From: Allacma fusca
Lineage: Eukaryota; Arthropoda; Collembola; Symphypleona; Sminthuridae
Reading direction: 5' to 3'
Assembly: GCA_947179485.1 (NCBI GenBank)
Contig: OX359247.1
Coordinates: 47,031,131-47,095,130 of the forward strand
DNA: 64,000 nt
Of the stretch, positions 47,185 through 58,174 are shown one piece after another. Within the stretch, counting starts at the first letter, position 1. Every line of letters begins with the position of its first letter. Under the pieces are notes generated by a model, which was given only the letters and a program-made list of their open reading frames with translations, was not told where the DNA came from and made no database searches. A program made the translations under genes and the position numbers.

Positions 47185-48077
47185 GAACGGGGAGTTGTTG
47201 AACGATTCGAAGTACTCGGCCTGGGGTTCTCGAAAGGATTTTCAAGCAACGACGGTATTTTACTACCTGAAGGCCTAAAGTTTTGAGCTGGAACGTTCTT
47301 TGGTTGAGACACTTGGTTATGCTGGTTATCTTGAAATCCCGTGTGGGAGTTGTTATTGTTGGTTTGGAAATGGTCCTGGAGCTTAAAGCATTTAAGCAAC
47401 GAATGTCCATAACGGCCACAATACTGACACGTCTCTCTCGTCGTGTTCGGAATTGAATTGTGGAGAGGATTATACAATTCGGAGTGTGTCACCGACTCGG
47501 TTGGTTTACAAGGTTTGGGGATTGAGGCGAAAAGGTGAAAGTTGGGATCAGAGCAATGGAACAAAAATCGTTCCAAGAACTGTTCAACATTACTATCGTT
47601 GCTCAGTTGAGAACGAATTGTATGTGAAAGAGTTGGAGGAAGTCCCTTGAGAAGATAGTGGATCTTCTTTTCAGTTGTCATTTGGGGGTCAATTTTATAA
47701 AACAGGCTTTGCTTAGCCACAACATAATCCTTGGGAGTCTCTTTTCCGAAAAGAAAAACACGGGATTTATTAATTTCCTTCGCTTTCTTCTGAACGTCAA
47801 CCTCAGGATACATTTCTTTCAACTCTTTAATGAATTGAGCGAATTTTGTTGGCGCATTCTCTGCCTTTAGGTCTTTCATAATCGCAGGTGAAGTGTAAAC
47901 CCACCAATCTTTAGCTTGACCAGACAGAAGATGCGACATATTCCTTAAAAACCAACCTTCGTCGATTTTGTGGAAAAGGGAGACTTCGCTGAGCATGGCC
48001 AGCCATTCAAGGGAGGACGATTTTCCATCAAACTGGGGAATTTTGGATATTAAATCCGTATAAAATAACTGAGCCAT
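47175..48077 (-). CDS. gag: Gag polyprotein of the Gypsy element (300 aa)
   Basis: It starts at ATG 48077, 364 nt after the 5' LTR, and ends TAA at 47177-47175. It would form the capsid-nucleocapsid of the cytoplasmic virus-like particle. Residues 1-180 are the alpha-helical capsid-like part (KIPQFDGKSSSLEWLAMLSE at 12-31, LSGQAKDWW at 51-59, YLLKGLPPTL at 141-150). A single CCHC zinc knuckle follows at residues 217-230 (C-X2-C-X4-H-X4-C, CQYCGRYGHSLLKC), then an Asn/Gln/Pro-rich tail. No internal stop or frameshift is present. The last 67 nt overlap the open pol frame, which lies in -1. Confidence 0.93.
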   Translation of the reverse strand: MAQLFYTDLISKIPQFDGKSSSLEWLAMLSEVSLFHKIDEGWFLRNMSHLLSGQAKDWWVYTSPAIMKDLKAENAPTKFAQFIKELKEMYPEVDVQKKAKEINKSRVFLFGKETPKDYVVAKQSLFYKIDPQMTTEKKIHYLLKGLPPTLSHTIRSQLSNDSNVEQFLERFLFHCSDPNFHLFASIPKPCKPTESVTHSELYNPLHNSIPNTTRETCQYCGRYGHSLLKCFKLQDHFQTNNNNSHTGFQDNQHNQVSQPKNVPAQNFRPSGSKIPSLLENPFENPRPSTSNRSTTPRSEN

Positions 48078-48421
48078 AATTAAATATAATTAAGAGCTGA
48101 AATCGACAAATTAATTCTTCGCTTAGCTAATTGTGAGAGATACAGGCTTTTCCGAAACACCACCTTATAAAGAAATGAGTGATGAGGGATACGGTAAAGG
48201 AAAACGGAAAATTGGTAAAGTAATTGTATTACAATATTTATGGTTACTATGGAGATTCACGGGGAAAACTGATTTGGTTTTCTAAGAAACAAAATCGGTT
48301 TTTCCTTTAAAATAAACACCAAGATAATTACTTACGGGTGTCGAATTTTACAGAGCTGAAGCAGCTGGACCGGGGAAAACGGTGAGTAAAACCTGGGTTG
48401 AAAATGGGTGGGATGAAAGTT

Positions 48422-48441
48422 GAGTAATTGTACCCCGCACC
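48422..48441 (-). promoter_or_regulatory. Primer-binding-site region of the Gypsy element (unusual)
   Basis: Directly after the 5' LTR (ending ...CCAACA) the minus strand reads GGTGCGGGGTACAATTACTC. A primer site normally begins TGG, pairing with the CCA tail of a tRNA. Here the T is missing, and pairing would start at CC of CCA with no gap to the LTR. I could not match the remaining bases to a tRNA 3' end that I know, so the primer is unassigned. Confidence 0.5.
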
Positions 48442-48808
48442 TGTTGGAAAGTTCTCCTTAGCAAGGCCTTTGAATTTGAAGGTAGGCTGGGAGGTGGTGT
48501 AGTTTCAGCCAACAAGGCTTATTTATTTAAAATAAGTGAAAGAGAGAATCAATTTAATAAATAAATAAAATACAATAATAATTAAGGCCACAGGCCGTAA
48601 GAGAGAAAACTTCGAAGAAAGGAGGCGATGAACCAGGGTCTTTCCAACTTGAAGTTTGATCCACGAATGCTGAGTTCCCATTTTCTATCCTTCCACTCTC
48701 CATACACTCTCGTGATCTTCCTCACCAGCGCCAATCAGCGCTGGCCGCGCGACCAAACTTGTTAGTTGGGTCACGAGGGAAATGATTGTTCCCATAACAA
48801 TCATTACA
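48442..48808 (-). repeat. 5' LTR of the Gypsy element
   Basis: 367 bp, read as identical to the 3' LTR at an offset of 6,103 bp. It should supply the promoter for the antisense transcript. I cannot place a confident TATA box or start site. The same inverted repeat occurs at 48781-48805 and the same AATAAA at 48527-48522. Confidence 0.95.
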
Positions 48809-48812
48809 ATAT
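48809..48812. repeat. Target-site duplication of the Gypsy element, right copy (ATAT)
   Basis: ATAT directly follows the second LTR and matches 42335-42338. Extending to five bases breaks the match. The restored empty site would read GTACATAGATATATC, part of the local ACAT/GATA simple sequence. Confidence 0.75.
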
Positions 48813-49123
48813 AGATATATCTAACTATAATAGGATCATAACAATGTAACAGAATAAACTTATCCCCCTCACTTTTGGAAACACCACGGGGAAACACACC
48901 AGCTGGATACATTTTCATAGAATTATTCTCAATAACTCCTGCACTTATGTACATAGATACTAGAAATCATATGTACGGAACAGCATCAGCATGTTTTTGT
49001 AAGGAGCATACGTATATACAGCGCCGTCCTCACAGAGGACTAATTATAAATAATTATAGAGCCATTATGAGGACTTATAAAAATGTTGATGGTTATATGT
49101 TTGATTACAATTTTTTTTTGTAG

Positions 49124-49570
49124 GTAAGCGAGTCGGACTTTTGCTACTTGGCAGTGCTAACGATTCTAAATGTGTCGACGGAGGATGCGGGCGAGTACAT
49201 GTTTTTTGTGAAGAATACCAAAGGGATTCATGAGGGCACTATTTTCCTCAATATCACTCAAGCTAGTTTCTCCGTGTCGACGTCAAGAGCTTACCCTCTA
49301 CGAGCCAGTCACTTCCCATTACTTTCAAGCTTGATCAACTGGAGTTTACTCTCAATGACAGCATTTAAATTTCAAATCCCACAACTTTTCACTTCCAATT
49401 TACTCCAGAGTCCCCTCCCTATGGGAGCGCTCATTCTCCTCACCCTGGGTCACCACCTCAGCCCTCTCACCACCATTGTATCCCTCACGCTAGTGGTTGT
49501 GGTGACTCTCACCCAGAAATCGTATCAGTCTTTACCCTCCCCAAAAGCAGCGACAACGTCTCTGAAATGA
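49124..49570 (+). CDS. Exon 8 (last): C-terminal half of Ig5, stem, hydrophobic C-terminus
   Basis: The acceptor TTTTTTTTTGTAG ends at 49123; reading is phase 0 and stops with TGA at 49568-49570. It encodes VSESDFCYLAVLTILNVS, TEDAGEYMFFVKNTKG and TIFLNITQ, which complete Ig5, then a Ser/Leu-rich stem and the hydrophobic run SPLTTIVSLTLVVVVTL followed by a Lys and a 19-residue tail. That is compatible with a type I membrane protein or a GPI-anchor signal. In the D-A-G-x-Y-x-C motif of the F strand the Cys is replaced by Phe. Whether a minor isoform splices out of this exon to other C-termini cannot be told from sequence. Confidence 0.8.
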   Translation, partial: VSESDFCYLAVLTILNVSTEDAGEYMFFVKNTKGIHEGTIFLNITQASFSVSTSRAYPLRASHFPLLSSLINWSLLSMTAFKFQIPQLFTSNLLQSPLPMGALILLTLGHHLSPLTTIVSLTLVVVVTLTQKSYQSLPSPKAATTSLK

Positions 49571-52089
49571 ATTGATTTCAATGAACCCTGAGTGCCATGG
49601 ATTTTCCTTAATTCTCCAGGTCAATGTCCTCCCACAAATTACAGTATAGTGCTAGTGTCAAATCAATTATACTATCTACAGTGAAGATCCAATTTCCCCC
49701 TTATTCCAAAATGAAACACTGGGACAGTTGTTGGTTTCGGACTGGTTTTTAAACACTTGGGAGGATCAGGAAAGCCCTGGGACATTTTCTGAAGAAAATA
49801 TCATGTGAATAATAATTACTACATAAAATATATATTACTATCAATACACAAGTGAGTATAACTTGAACAGTAGGGAAGTTGTGCATCCATCCCGAGTTAA
49901 TAATGTTTACAGGAGTTTAAAAAGTACAGCTCTCCAACATTTTCACATATAAATACAAAAACCTTTTTAACATCACAAGTATAACTCGGAGGCGGAAGCT
50001 ACAGATGGAAAGTGTCGGCTGAGACAAATCGCATAGAGTTTGTTAATAATTCTAGTGGGACACACGTAGGGTGAGCGTTGACGAGAGGATAAGTTTTAAA
50101 AATCAGCCCTGTGACCCTGTGTGTCATCACTCAACGTATAACTCTCTAATATTCATTTCAATATGTCACAACAATCATCACACAAAATAATACGATAATT
50201 GTGTGTCCGTTATTCTATAAAAATCAGCATTTGATGCAGAGATAAGAGATGTGAGGTTTTCAACAAATTACACCAATATTAGCTAATTGCTTGTAAAGGG
50301 ATAATTACTTATATAGCTTACTTATACCTGTGTTTACTTCATTGGATATGATTATCCCTCCTGGGCTACTCCCGTCTGGTTGTTCTCTATATAATTGTAT
50401 GTAAAAGGGGACTTATGTAGGTCTGCCATTTCTCAAATTAAATGTAATCCTTGGAACGTTTTGGGGAATATTTCCCTGGAACATAATTTCAATTAATTTT
50501 CATTTGACTGTATATTAGTAATTATTTAATTCAGGTATAATTACTATCATCATGTTGTATACAATTACTATGTGTTGCCTACGAACATATCCCTTTAACT
50601 CTGTTTGTCTATAAGAATTTCCTAATTTTTTTCAATTAATCTAAACGAGGGGGGCGTAATAATTTTGAGGGGTTTCCTTATTTGATTGGTGCAGCACTAC
50701 TGGGTTGTAGGTGGTAGAATTAAGAAATGAATGACTATGATGAATGGTTTGGCTAATAAAGATGGATTTTTACAATAACTCTGACTGTTTTGAGCATGGA
50801 GTGCATATTTGGGCTGGCGGTGCTCACATCAGCATGGAAAATGGGCTGTCAGGGATGCAAGCGGAGGTGGTATCAAAGGTGCATTACATTTGCATCCCAT
50901 TTGCATTGTATTTGTGTCTTTTTAAAGGTTCTTTGACAGGCTGTAGATACTTGGGAAGTATGAAAGAAAAATGTAGTGACATACTGGTTTTGGAGGGTTA
51001 AGGTGCACATGTACATTATAGATACATATACATATGTATATAAATATGTAAACAATTTGGTAAGATACCCATATACTTTCTCAACCTACATATGTATTAG
51101 TGCATCAAGGTTGGAATTGATCAGGAGATGCTTTTACTTTCTCCATCTCTCGTCTTTACCATGGTCATGGATGGAGTGGAAGAAAGTTGAATATCATCCG
51201 AATTTTCATTCCTACTGTCATAAATTTGCCCGGAGTTTTCTCCTCTCCCCTTCTTTAAACCGTCACAACAGGCTCTTTACTACGGTGACTATATATGGGA
51301 GTTGTGGGAGTTTATAGGAATGAATGGATTGAATGGCAGCTCCCTTTCCCTTTCTCTTATATATATAAAATCCATGTAAGGACATATGTACATTAGAATA
51401 TCACACTTCTATATGTAAGATGCATCTGAATCTAAAACATACAAGAGCAGGTCCTGTGTCGTGTAAATTTTGGATTCCTATAAAAATTGTGATATGTAGT
51501 AGATACCTACACTGGAGCGGAAAGTTTCTCCAGAATGCAACTTTCTTTCCCTGTGTTTCATTCCTGTCTTTTCCCACGTTGGTTTATGGGATTGGAGGAG
51601 CCCTGCTTTCTCACAACCGTCCCACTGTAGCTCTTATAAGCAGGATTGTATCTACTTGTATGTAGAGACAGAGATGCAATTCCTCCTGTCATCTCTCTTC
51701 CTTTTCTGGAGGTACTTTGAAAAAAGGAATATAATGTAGATACCATACGTACATACATACGTGCATATGTTATACAGAGGTGTACATATGTAGCTACAGA
51801 GAATTTTCTTGGTGAAATAAGTTTTTCCTCTCATATTTTATATTAAAGTATTCCTAATAGTTTTACAGTCTCGCATCACTTTTCTTCCGTTTCCGTTTCA
51901 CTCCACATCTTTACAGGAGGGAGTTTAGTTCTTCGTCGAGACATGGCACAATCGAGCCGCTCCGACAATCAGAGTGCAAAGAAGCTTCACAGGCATAAAC
52001 ACAAGTAATAGAAGGGGGGAGTCCTCAATTTGGAGTCGAGACCAAAATATGATTTTCCCTGAGTTGGATACACACACAGTACAAGGGAC

Positions 52090-52128
52090 GTATGTATGTA
52101 TGTATGTATGTATCTATGTATCTATGTC
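52090..52128. repeat. TATG/TATC tetranucleotide microsatellite
   Basis: TATG repeats followed by TATC-variant units, downstream of the Ig gene. Confidence 0.9.
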
Positions 52129-55100
52129 TGTGAACGGATTCATAAGTCTGGGTACACTCTCTCACTTAATTCCATTGTGAGGACCAGATTGAATGAATTT
52201 TGAAGTGCATCTGAGCGAGAGTATCGTAGGAGGTTGTTTTCACATATAAATACATATATAAATTCCCAAGGAAAGAGTCTCCTTGTGACAAATGCTCTTT
52301 TGCAAGAAGATATTATATGCATTTTATGTGTTAGCTACATTTAATAGATACTGATGCTTTTGAAGACGGGATCTTTTTCATTTTTGCACTATGAGTAAGC
52401 AGAGTCTGAAGGAGGAAGCTCGGAAAGGACCAACTACAGTTTGTATTATGTATTACAATATATGCAATTCTATTAGTTGAGCTTCATTGAGCAAAAAACG
52501 ATACAATTTTAGTTCACTATAGTTGATCCCTTTGGTGAGAGCGATTTGATTTGAGTAGATAAAAGAGATTTTTTTTCCCAGGGATATACATAAATATCTA
52601 CACATGCAGGGATACACAACTACGAGAAAGTACATGAGTTTTATTATTGAGACTCTGTAGATATGCCCCGTATGTATCACAATACATTTTTATTGTCAGC
52701 TTTTGCTTGTCAATGCATTTGAAAGAACACATTTTCGATATAATGCTTCAATAACAATTTCTTGCAAACTCTTTGTTAGTTTAAGCATCATTTGCTCTAG
52801 CGTTAGCAACTTCCGAGTTTAAAAGATAGAAGGGTTTTGCTCCTTGGAAGCATTATGGAATAATTTCTCCAGCACAAAGTGTAGATACTCATCATATACA
52901 TATGTAATACGCTACTTTTGTCCGTCTAACAATATTTGGCATATGCTGTGACGCTTGAGGAGCTCAAATATAAATGTACAGTGGATTCTCTTTATAAGGG
53001 ACGTTCCCCCCCTCAACACTAAAATTTGAACCTACTTTCGACAACAGTGCACAATCACTGTAAGAGCCAGCTTCCTCTTATAACAGCCTTTTCCCTATAG
53101 GAGCAAAAATTCTTTGAACACATTACCCTGTACATGCATAATGTGTAGATACATCTACCAGTACTATTTTGTCTCCTTACATTCAATGCCTTTACACGAG
53201 TCATTGCTTCTCCCCTATTGCTAGCCCACATTGTGTACGGAGTGTATGTTCCTATACAAAGCTAGTATGTACATACTGAATCGTACACAAATTTAAGTAA
53301 GAATTATATACTTGAGTGCATATGTATATCCACCCCAAATTCAAGCAAGCTTATAAACCTTCCAACAAGTTCATGCTCCCGGAGCCATAAATACAAATAC
53401 GTATGTATACATACATATGTAGAGTGCAGATAGTATCTACAGATATGTTCCCGAGGATATTTATGTGAAGAAAGACTTCTGGGAATTCAATGGAAAGGAG
53501 GCTTAGTGTGTAAGAAGATGCGAGGATTCCCATAATTGGTAAGATGGATCATCAATCATGGAGTATTATTAGACGACTTATCCCTTCCTGGCTCTTCTTC
53601 CCTCATTGTCAGGGTTTTGAGTGCGTATGCATTTCAGTCCATCAACTTCAAGGGAGATTTAGCGGCTGTGAGCTGTATAGTACCACACAGGACCATACAA
53701 ACACATGGTACATGTTATATATTACGTTCGTACGTAATTACCAATGTATAGGCTCCTAACACTTCAAACCTCCCTTGAATCATGAGTATCATAACAATAT
53801 AAATTCTCAATTCTGTTTCATTTAAAGAGAAAAATAGCTTTCATTTTACACATTTTATATGGACAGACTGCACACTAGCAATGTTCCTCCGAACGTTTCT
53901 TATGGATGCATTTCCCTTAATATGCACCATGTAATTATCTACTGTACATTTACAAGTGACAGCCTCAACTGAGCCACATAGGAATGTGCTTGGGACTCGA
54001 GAGTATCTGCATAAATGGATGCTTTATGCGCTCACAATTACGGAGGAAGAATTTACAGCGGATGAAAGCCAGCAGTCACTTTTCTGCTTATGGTTTGTAG
54101 TAAAAAATAAGCGGAGAGCATCTCGGATCGCAGAGTTGGTACTATGTACGTGCAATGCTGAAGCTAAGTAAAAAAATCCTGTATTTATTTAAAGAAGGTT
54201 ATTTGGAATTAGAAGATCTATCATCAATTATGTCAGGGAATCATCTGGTTTTTGTCGAGACTATCTTCATGAGACTTGACTTTGCGGTTTTTATCTACAA
54301 GAGTAATTATATTTTGAATTATTTACATATATCTATACATGGACGATTGATATAATCAAGATTAACCAGTCAAAAAAGGGACTGTACATCCCCAAATATT
54401 AAACCCAGAGTTTGAGATAGGTTCACACATATGGGTTATATATGCAATCTCATGCATGACATGACATGACATTTCCTTGGCAATTTTCCTCTGAGAGAAA
54501 GCCCCCCATAAATTTGAACTTTTTTGCGCTTCTTGGATCCGTAAAAATTTGGAAGGCAAACACGGTCATAAAAGCTGATTTGCGACCCAGCCGTGTCTAC
54601 GAGACACAATAGGAAATCGATGAAATATTATCGTATGATTCTTTTTATTAGAGCAACTGTCCCCGTCCCTCCCTACTCACAATATCTTTATGTACAAAAA
54701 GAAGTTTTATTTTTGACTTGAGCGGAACGGCCCCGTTAATATTCATATTCATAAAGGATGAGACTCTCTGCATTAGTAACTACACTTTACTCAGGAGTAA
54801 ACGATCAAGTTGTTATTGTAATAGAGGGGAAAATTGCAATGGCCATCATGACTATCAAGTCGAGCAATTTATTTGGTCGTTGATGTAATACTTACTTAAA
54901 TGATATTATTTGGGGAATTTCCCTTCTCCAACAATTTTTTCCTGGAGGGCTGTCATAAATAATACTTTGACCAATTTCAACTCAAGTGGAAAAATTGACT
55001 TGAATTATAATCACGTTCTTCGTCCTCATTTCAAATCCTGGGGTTTGGAAGTTTCCGAGAAACTTTTCACAGTTTCAGGAATCCCTTGTAATAATCGTAC

Positions 55101-57954
55101 CATTGATTTTATTTCAAATTGCCCTACTAGCGTGACAGACTGTAACAAATTGATTTTTACTCATTTTTAAGCATACTAACCTTATCCGTCGTATTACTTT
55201 TATGGTAGAGTATCTCATCCCCTTACGTCTTTCCCTTCCTTGCGTTTGCAATTTCCAAGGGGAGGGCTCAGGAATGATCCAAAGATTACAGAATACCATA
55301 AGGGAGTTTCGGAGAGATTCTTAGCCCAAAATTTAACAAATCTTCTAAAAAATTTGCTTCTTATAAAAATTATTATTGTTATCATAAGTTATTCAAGAGC
55401 AGGAGTTAAAATAACCAGAGAAAGTGAAGGAATAAAAATATCAATTCAAACATATTTTATCATGAGATCTTATAATATTTTGAATTCTCGGAATAATAAT
55501 GTATGCAATTGCTTTTGCATGGAGCGTGAGAGAGTATTTATATTTTAATGTAAATTCCTACTACATTGCTATAGCTATAGGTAGATACCAAAAGAGTAGA
55601 GCTCTGTGAGCCATGGAAATTTTAAGATGGAATTAGCCATGTATTTACCCATAAGTTAGTTCCCTGTTCTCCTTAAGTCATTATAAGTTTAGATTGATTT
55701 CCCTTCATTCTTGAGCCCGGAGATCCATGCAAATTTAATTAGATTCTTTGCATACCCATTAGTGTCTACGTTGCTTAAGTGAAACGTCTATACCAAAGAG
55801 GATTTCCTCCTAACATCCAGAAATAACTTGGAGATGCAGAAACCTCCCACAATCCCCAAACCCTATCTACTGTATATATCGGCACATGGAGAGAAACAGA
55901 CCTTTGAGTATATCTATATGAAAGAGTACTGGCTCTCCAATCCTACCTCTAAGAATCTTCCCTCAAAATTCTTGATACTGGAAGAGCTAATGGAAATGAA
56001 GGAAAAGCATGGAGGAAATTACATTAGCGTTAATTAAGAAAAGCAACTTGTTCGAAAAAATAAATAAGAGAAGAGTGGAAATCATTTGCTCTCCAAATAA
56101 TTCAAGGCAGGAGAGCAAGTAGCGGGAGGTAACTGAGGGGAAAAACCCTCGCAATAATTTTGCAACTCTACCCAAAGCCAAATGTACATAGATATGTGTA
56201 GGACTTTCCGCATATAAATGAATCCCGACTTCCATATGCACTTATAGGGATTAAGGGACGCATATAAACGGTAAAATTAGAGATGAAAGGAGAAGAAGCA
56301 TGGGGAAGGCGTGGGATGAAAGCCAGGGAGAAAGTAGACCAAAAGCTTTCAAGTATCTAGATATAGTGTAGTATTAAAGACCATATGCTTTGTTTCCAAT
56401 TTGAGGGCTTTCTTTTTGCACACCTTCTTATGCTTTCTCCAAGTGCTCACGCCTGTACATATTGGACCCAGTCTATAAAGATACGCTACAGATTAAATGC
56501 TCCATCATATCCCTGTAATATACTCTCTGTGTATTGGAAGGATACACTCAACATTGGGGCAGCTCTTAATTCAGAGAAATTAAAGTTTGCATGCCGGGAA
56601 GGGAACCCTGTCAGAAAATCTCACCCGGGCTGGAATTTCCCTCTGCGTCTTCACAACGAGGAAATGGCGGCTAGCGTTTAAATTAGAGGTGACTGCTGCA
56701 GCATATGCAGTAATTTAAGGGGAATATTATCAAGAAGCTTTATTTAATTTATTATTGCTCTGCCAAAAAGGACTTGCCACCCTGCCTCAGTTTAATTATA
56801 TTTCCCTTTTTCTACACGATTTTCCCCATGCTCGAGGAGCAGGCGTTCTTCCCATTCTTTTTCATATCCTCCACCTTTCCCACCTCCCTTCCTCCACACC
56901 TTGCAGTAGGGCTTTCACCCAGGGGCTGAATTTCCTATTAGTATGCATAAGCATATGTAATTATGTACATACGTATATAGAATTTGTGCACAATTAAAAA
57001 TACCTGCCTTACATCTATACACAGTACATATGTATATCTACCTATTGGTACACATTATGAACGCACATGGGCGGTAATTAACTCAAGGAAATTCCATCCA
57101 CACCAGAGCTCCACACAAGAATGCAGTTACAATATTAGTTACTCATGAGATTAGAGCTCACACGTGCCCCTAATTCAGTTCCCTTCAACCTTCACATCGT
57201 ATAGATAGGCATCAATAAAAATTAATGGTAGTCATCCACAAAAATAATCAACTTCCCTGGGATAGAGCTTCAGGGGAGTTACAGCCTTCTCATTATTATT
57301 ATTATACGTTCCATCATTCCATATTCTCTTTGCTCGAGGAGCATTTAAACTCTCGCTTTCTCCACTGACTCCTGAAGTTCAAAGGGGGCTTGGAATATCT
57401 ATCTCGACCAGTAACATAACTTTTTTTGGGACTGTTCCTGTCCTGTGGGGACTTCCTACATTGACAAATCTACAGTTGTATATGTATCTACATACATATT
57501 ATGTCATTGCAAGTTTCTACAGTTACAGATATTAATGGCCATATTGATCCTGGAGGTTAAAAAATATGAAGTGGGGCTCAGAGATGAGCCTTTGAGGAGG
57601 AACTTGTAAGGAGGAGGGAAAAAGAGGGGAATTTGTTGAAATTGGGGAGCTACACACACAAAAAAAAATAAGGAAGTAACCACCCATAAAGTACTGGCAC
57701 ATGTTCTTCATCCTTGAAAAAAAGTTCAAGGGAAGACATGTGTGAGGAGAGTGTCAGGGAAAAAACTGAAACCTCTATACAATAGAAGATACTTAAGGAA
57801 CCGGGAGGAAAAAAGAGTAACTTTGGTTGGGAAAGACAAAAAGGGAACTCCGATTAGAAAGCTTCTGCTCCCACACTTTTAGTTGAGGTTTCTATGGAAG
57901 AGTCCGACCAGGAATGACTTTCACTTGGTGTTTCAACAAGACTTGAAGAAATGA

Positions 57955-58020
57955 GGGAGGGAGAGAGAGATAGAGAGAAAAAGAGAGAGAGAGAGAAAAA
58001 GAAAAGAGAGAGAGAAGAGA
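57955..58020. repeat. GA-rich interrupted microsatellite
   Basis: An interrupted GA/AAAG tract about 130 bp before the hAT-type element. Confidence 0.85.
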
Positions 58021-58146
58021 AAGCGCTACAAAAAGAAATAAATGAGTGAAAGCGACTTTTCCATACATTTAACGAGAAGTGGAAAAAGAGAAGGCATCGT
58101 GTGTCCATCCATCTTTGGCTCGTTAGTTTTAGTGAAGCAGTTGTTA

Positions 58147-58154
58147 CGTACACT
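58147..58154. repeat. 8-bp target-site duplication, left copy (CGTACACT)
   Basis: CGTACACT directly precedes the terminal TAGTGCTG of the hAT-type element and is repeated directly after its other end. Eight bases is diagnostic of hAT transposases. Confidence 0.9.
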
Positions 58155-58174
58155 TAGTGCTGTAATATTGTTCG
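58155..58174 (+). repeat. Left terminal inverted repeat of the hAT-type element
   Basis: It begins TAGTGCTGTAAT and is the inverse of the right end at 60045-60064 apart from an indel after base 12. The T-A-G-x-G start fits the hAT terminal consensus. Confidence 0.85.

Larger units (their letters stand above)
42339..48808 (-). mobile_element. Complete Ty3/Gypsy LTR retrotransposon (6,470 bp), antisense in intron 7
   Basis: The element is bounded by two 367-bp direct repeats that begin TG and end CA, flanked by ATAT duplications. On the minus strand the order is 5' LTR (48808-48442), leader, gag (48077-47175), pol (to 42619), polypurine tract and 3' LTR (42705-42339). The pol order protease-RT-RNase H-integrase is the Ty3/Gypsy (Metaviridae) order and excludes Ty1/Copia. 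There is no env frame. I read the two LTRs as base-for-base identical and both coding frames are uninterrupted, so insertion is recent and the copy may be competent. I did not place it in a named clade. Confidence 0.97.
27803..49123 (+). other. Intron 7 (21.3 kb, phase 0) hosting an antisense Gypsy element
   Basis: The donor is GTAAGT and the acceptor TTTTTTTTTGTAG. It splits Ig5. It contains CT at 28639-28671, GA at 29199-29218, an exon-like segment at 32876-33020, a compound CT/AC array at 42087-42172 and the complete Ty3/Gypsy element at 42339-48808. Removing the element leaves about 14.8 kb. The other long open frames inside lack recognisable domains. Confidence 0.75.
1822..49570 (+). other. 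Gene locus: five-Ig-domain cell-surface protein, 8 visible exons (5' partial)
   Basis: The exon join is 1822-2388, 3290-3409, 4265-4507, 15844-15966, 20622-20768, 23289-23567, 27624-27802 and 49124-49570. Every junction keeps frame (phase 1 for introns 1-6, phase 0 for intron 7) and rebuilds Ig folds cut by introns, which strongly supports the chain. Counting from the split codon at 1821, the visible protein is about 701 residues. It has a low-complexity acidic/Ser region at 1-105, Ig1 at about 108-190, Ig2 at 191-311, Ig3 at 312-401, Ig4 at 402-494, Ig5 at 495-603, and a hydrophobic segment at about 665-682 with a short tail. Around nine N-X-S/T sequons lie in the Ig part, as expected of an extracellular protein. 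The organisation resembles arthropod nephrin/Kirre/echinoid-type adhesion proteins in a broad sense, but no FN3 domain is visible and I do not assign an orthologue. Confidence 0.82.
49571..58146. other. 3' untranslated and intergenic region with no recognised gene
   Basis: The first few hundred bases should include the 3' UTR of the Ig gene. I see no AATAAA close to the stop and cannot place the cleavage site. The rest is AT-rich with ACAT/ATGT patches (for example 51750-51790 and 53398-53440). Open frames such as 54910-55170 and 55828-56037 show no domain pattern or splice context. Confidence 0.65.

Noticed and set aside
54910-55170. An 86-aa plus-strand frame downstream of the gene
   Set aside because: It reads fairly protein-like, but there is no family signature, no convincing splice sites and no neighbouring exons.
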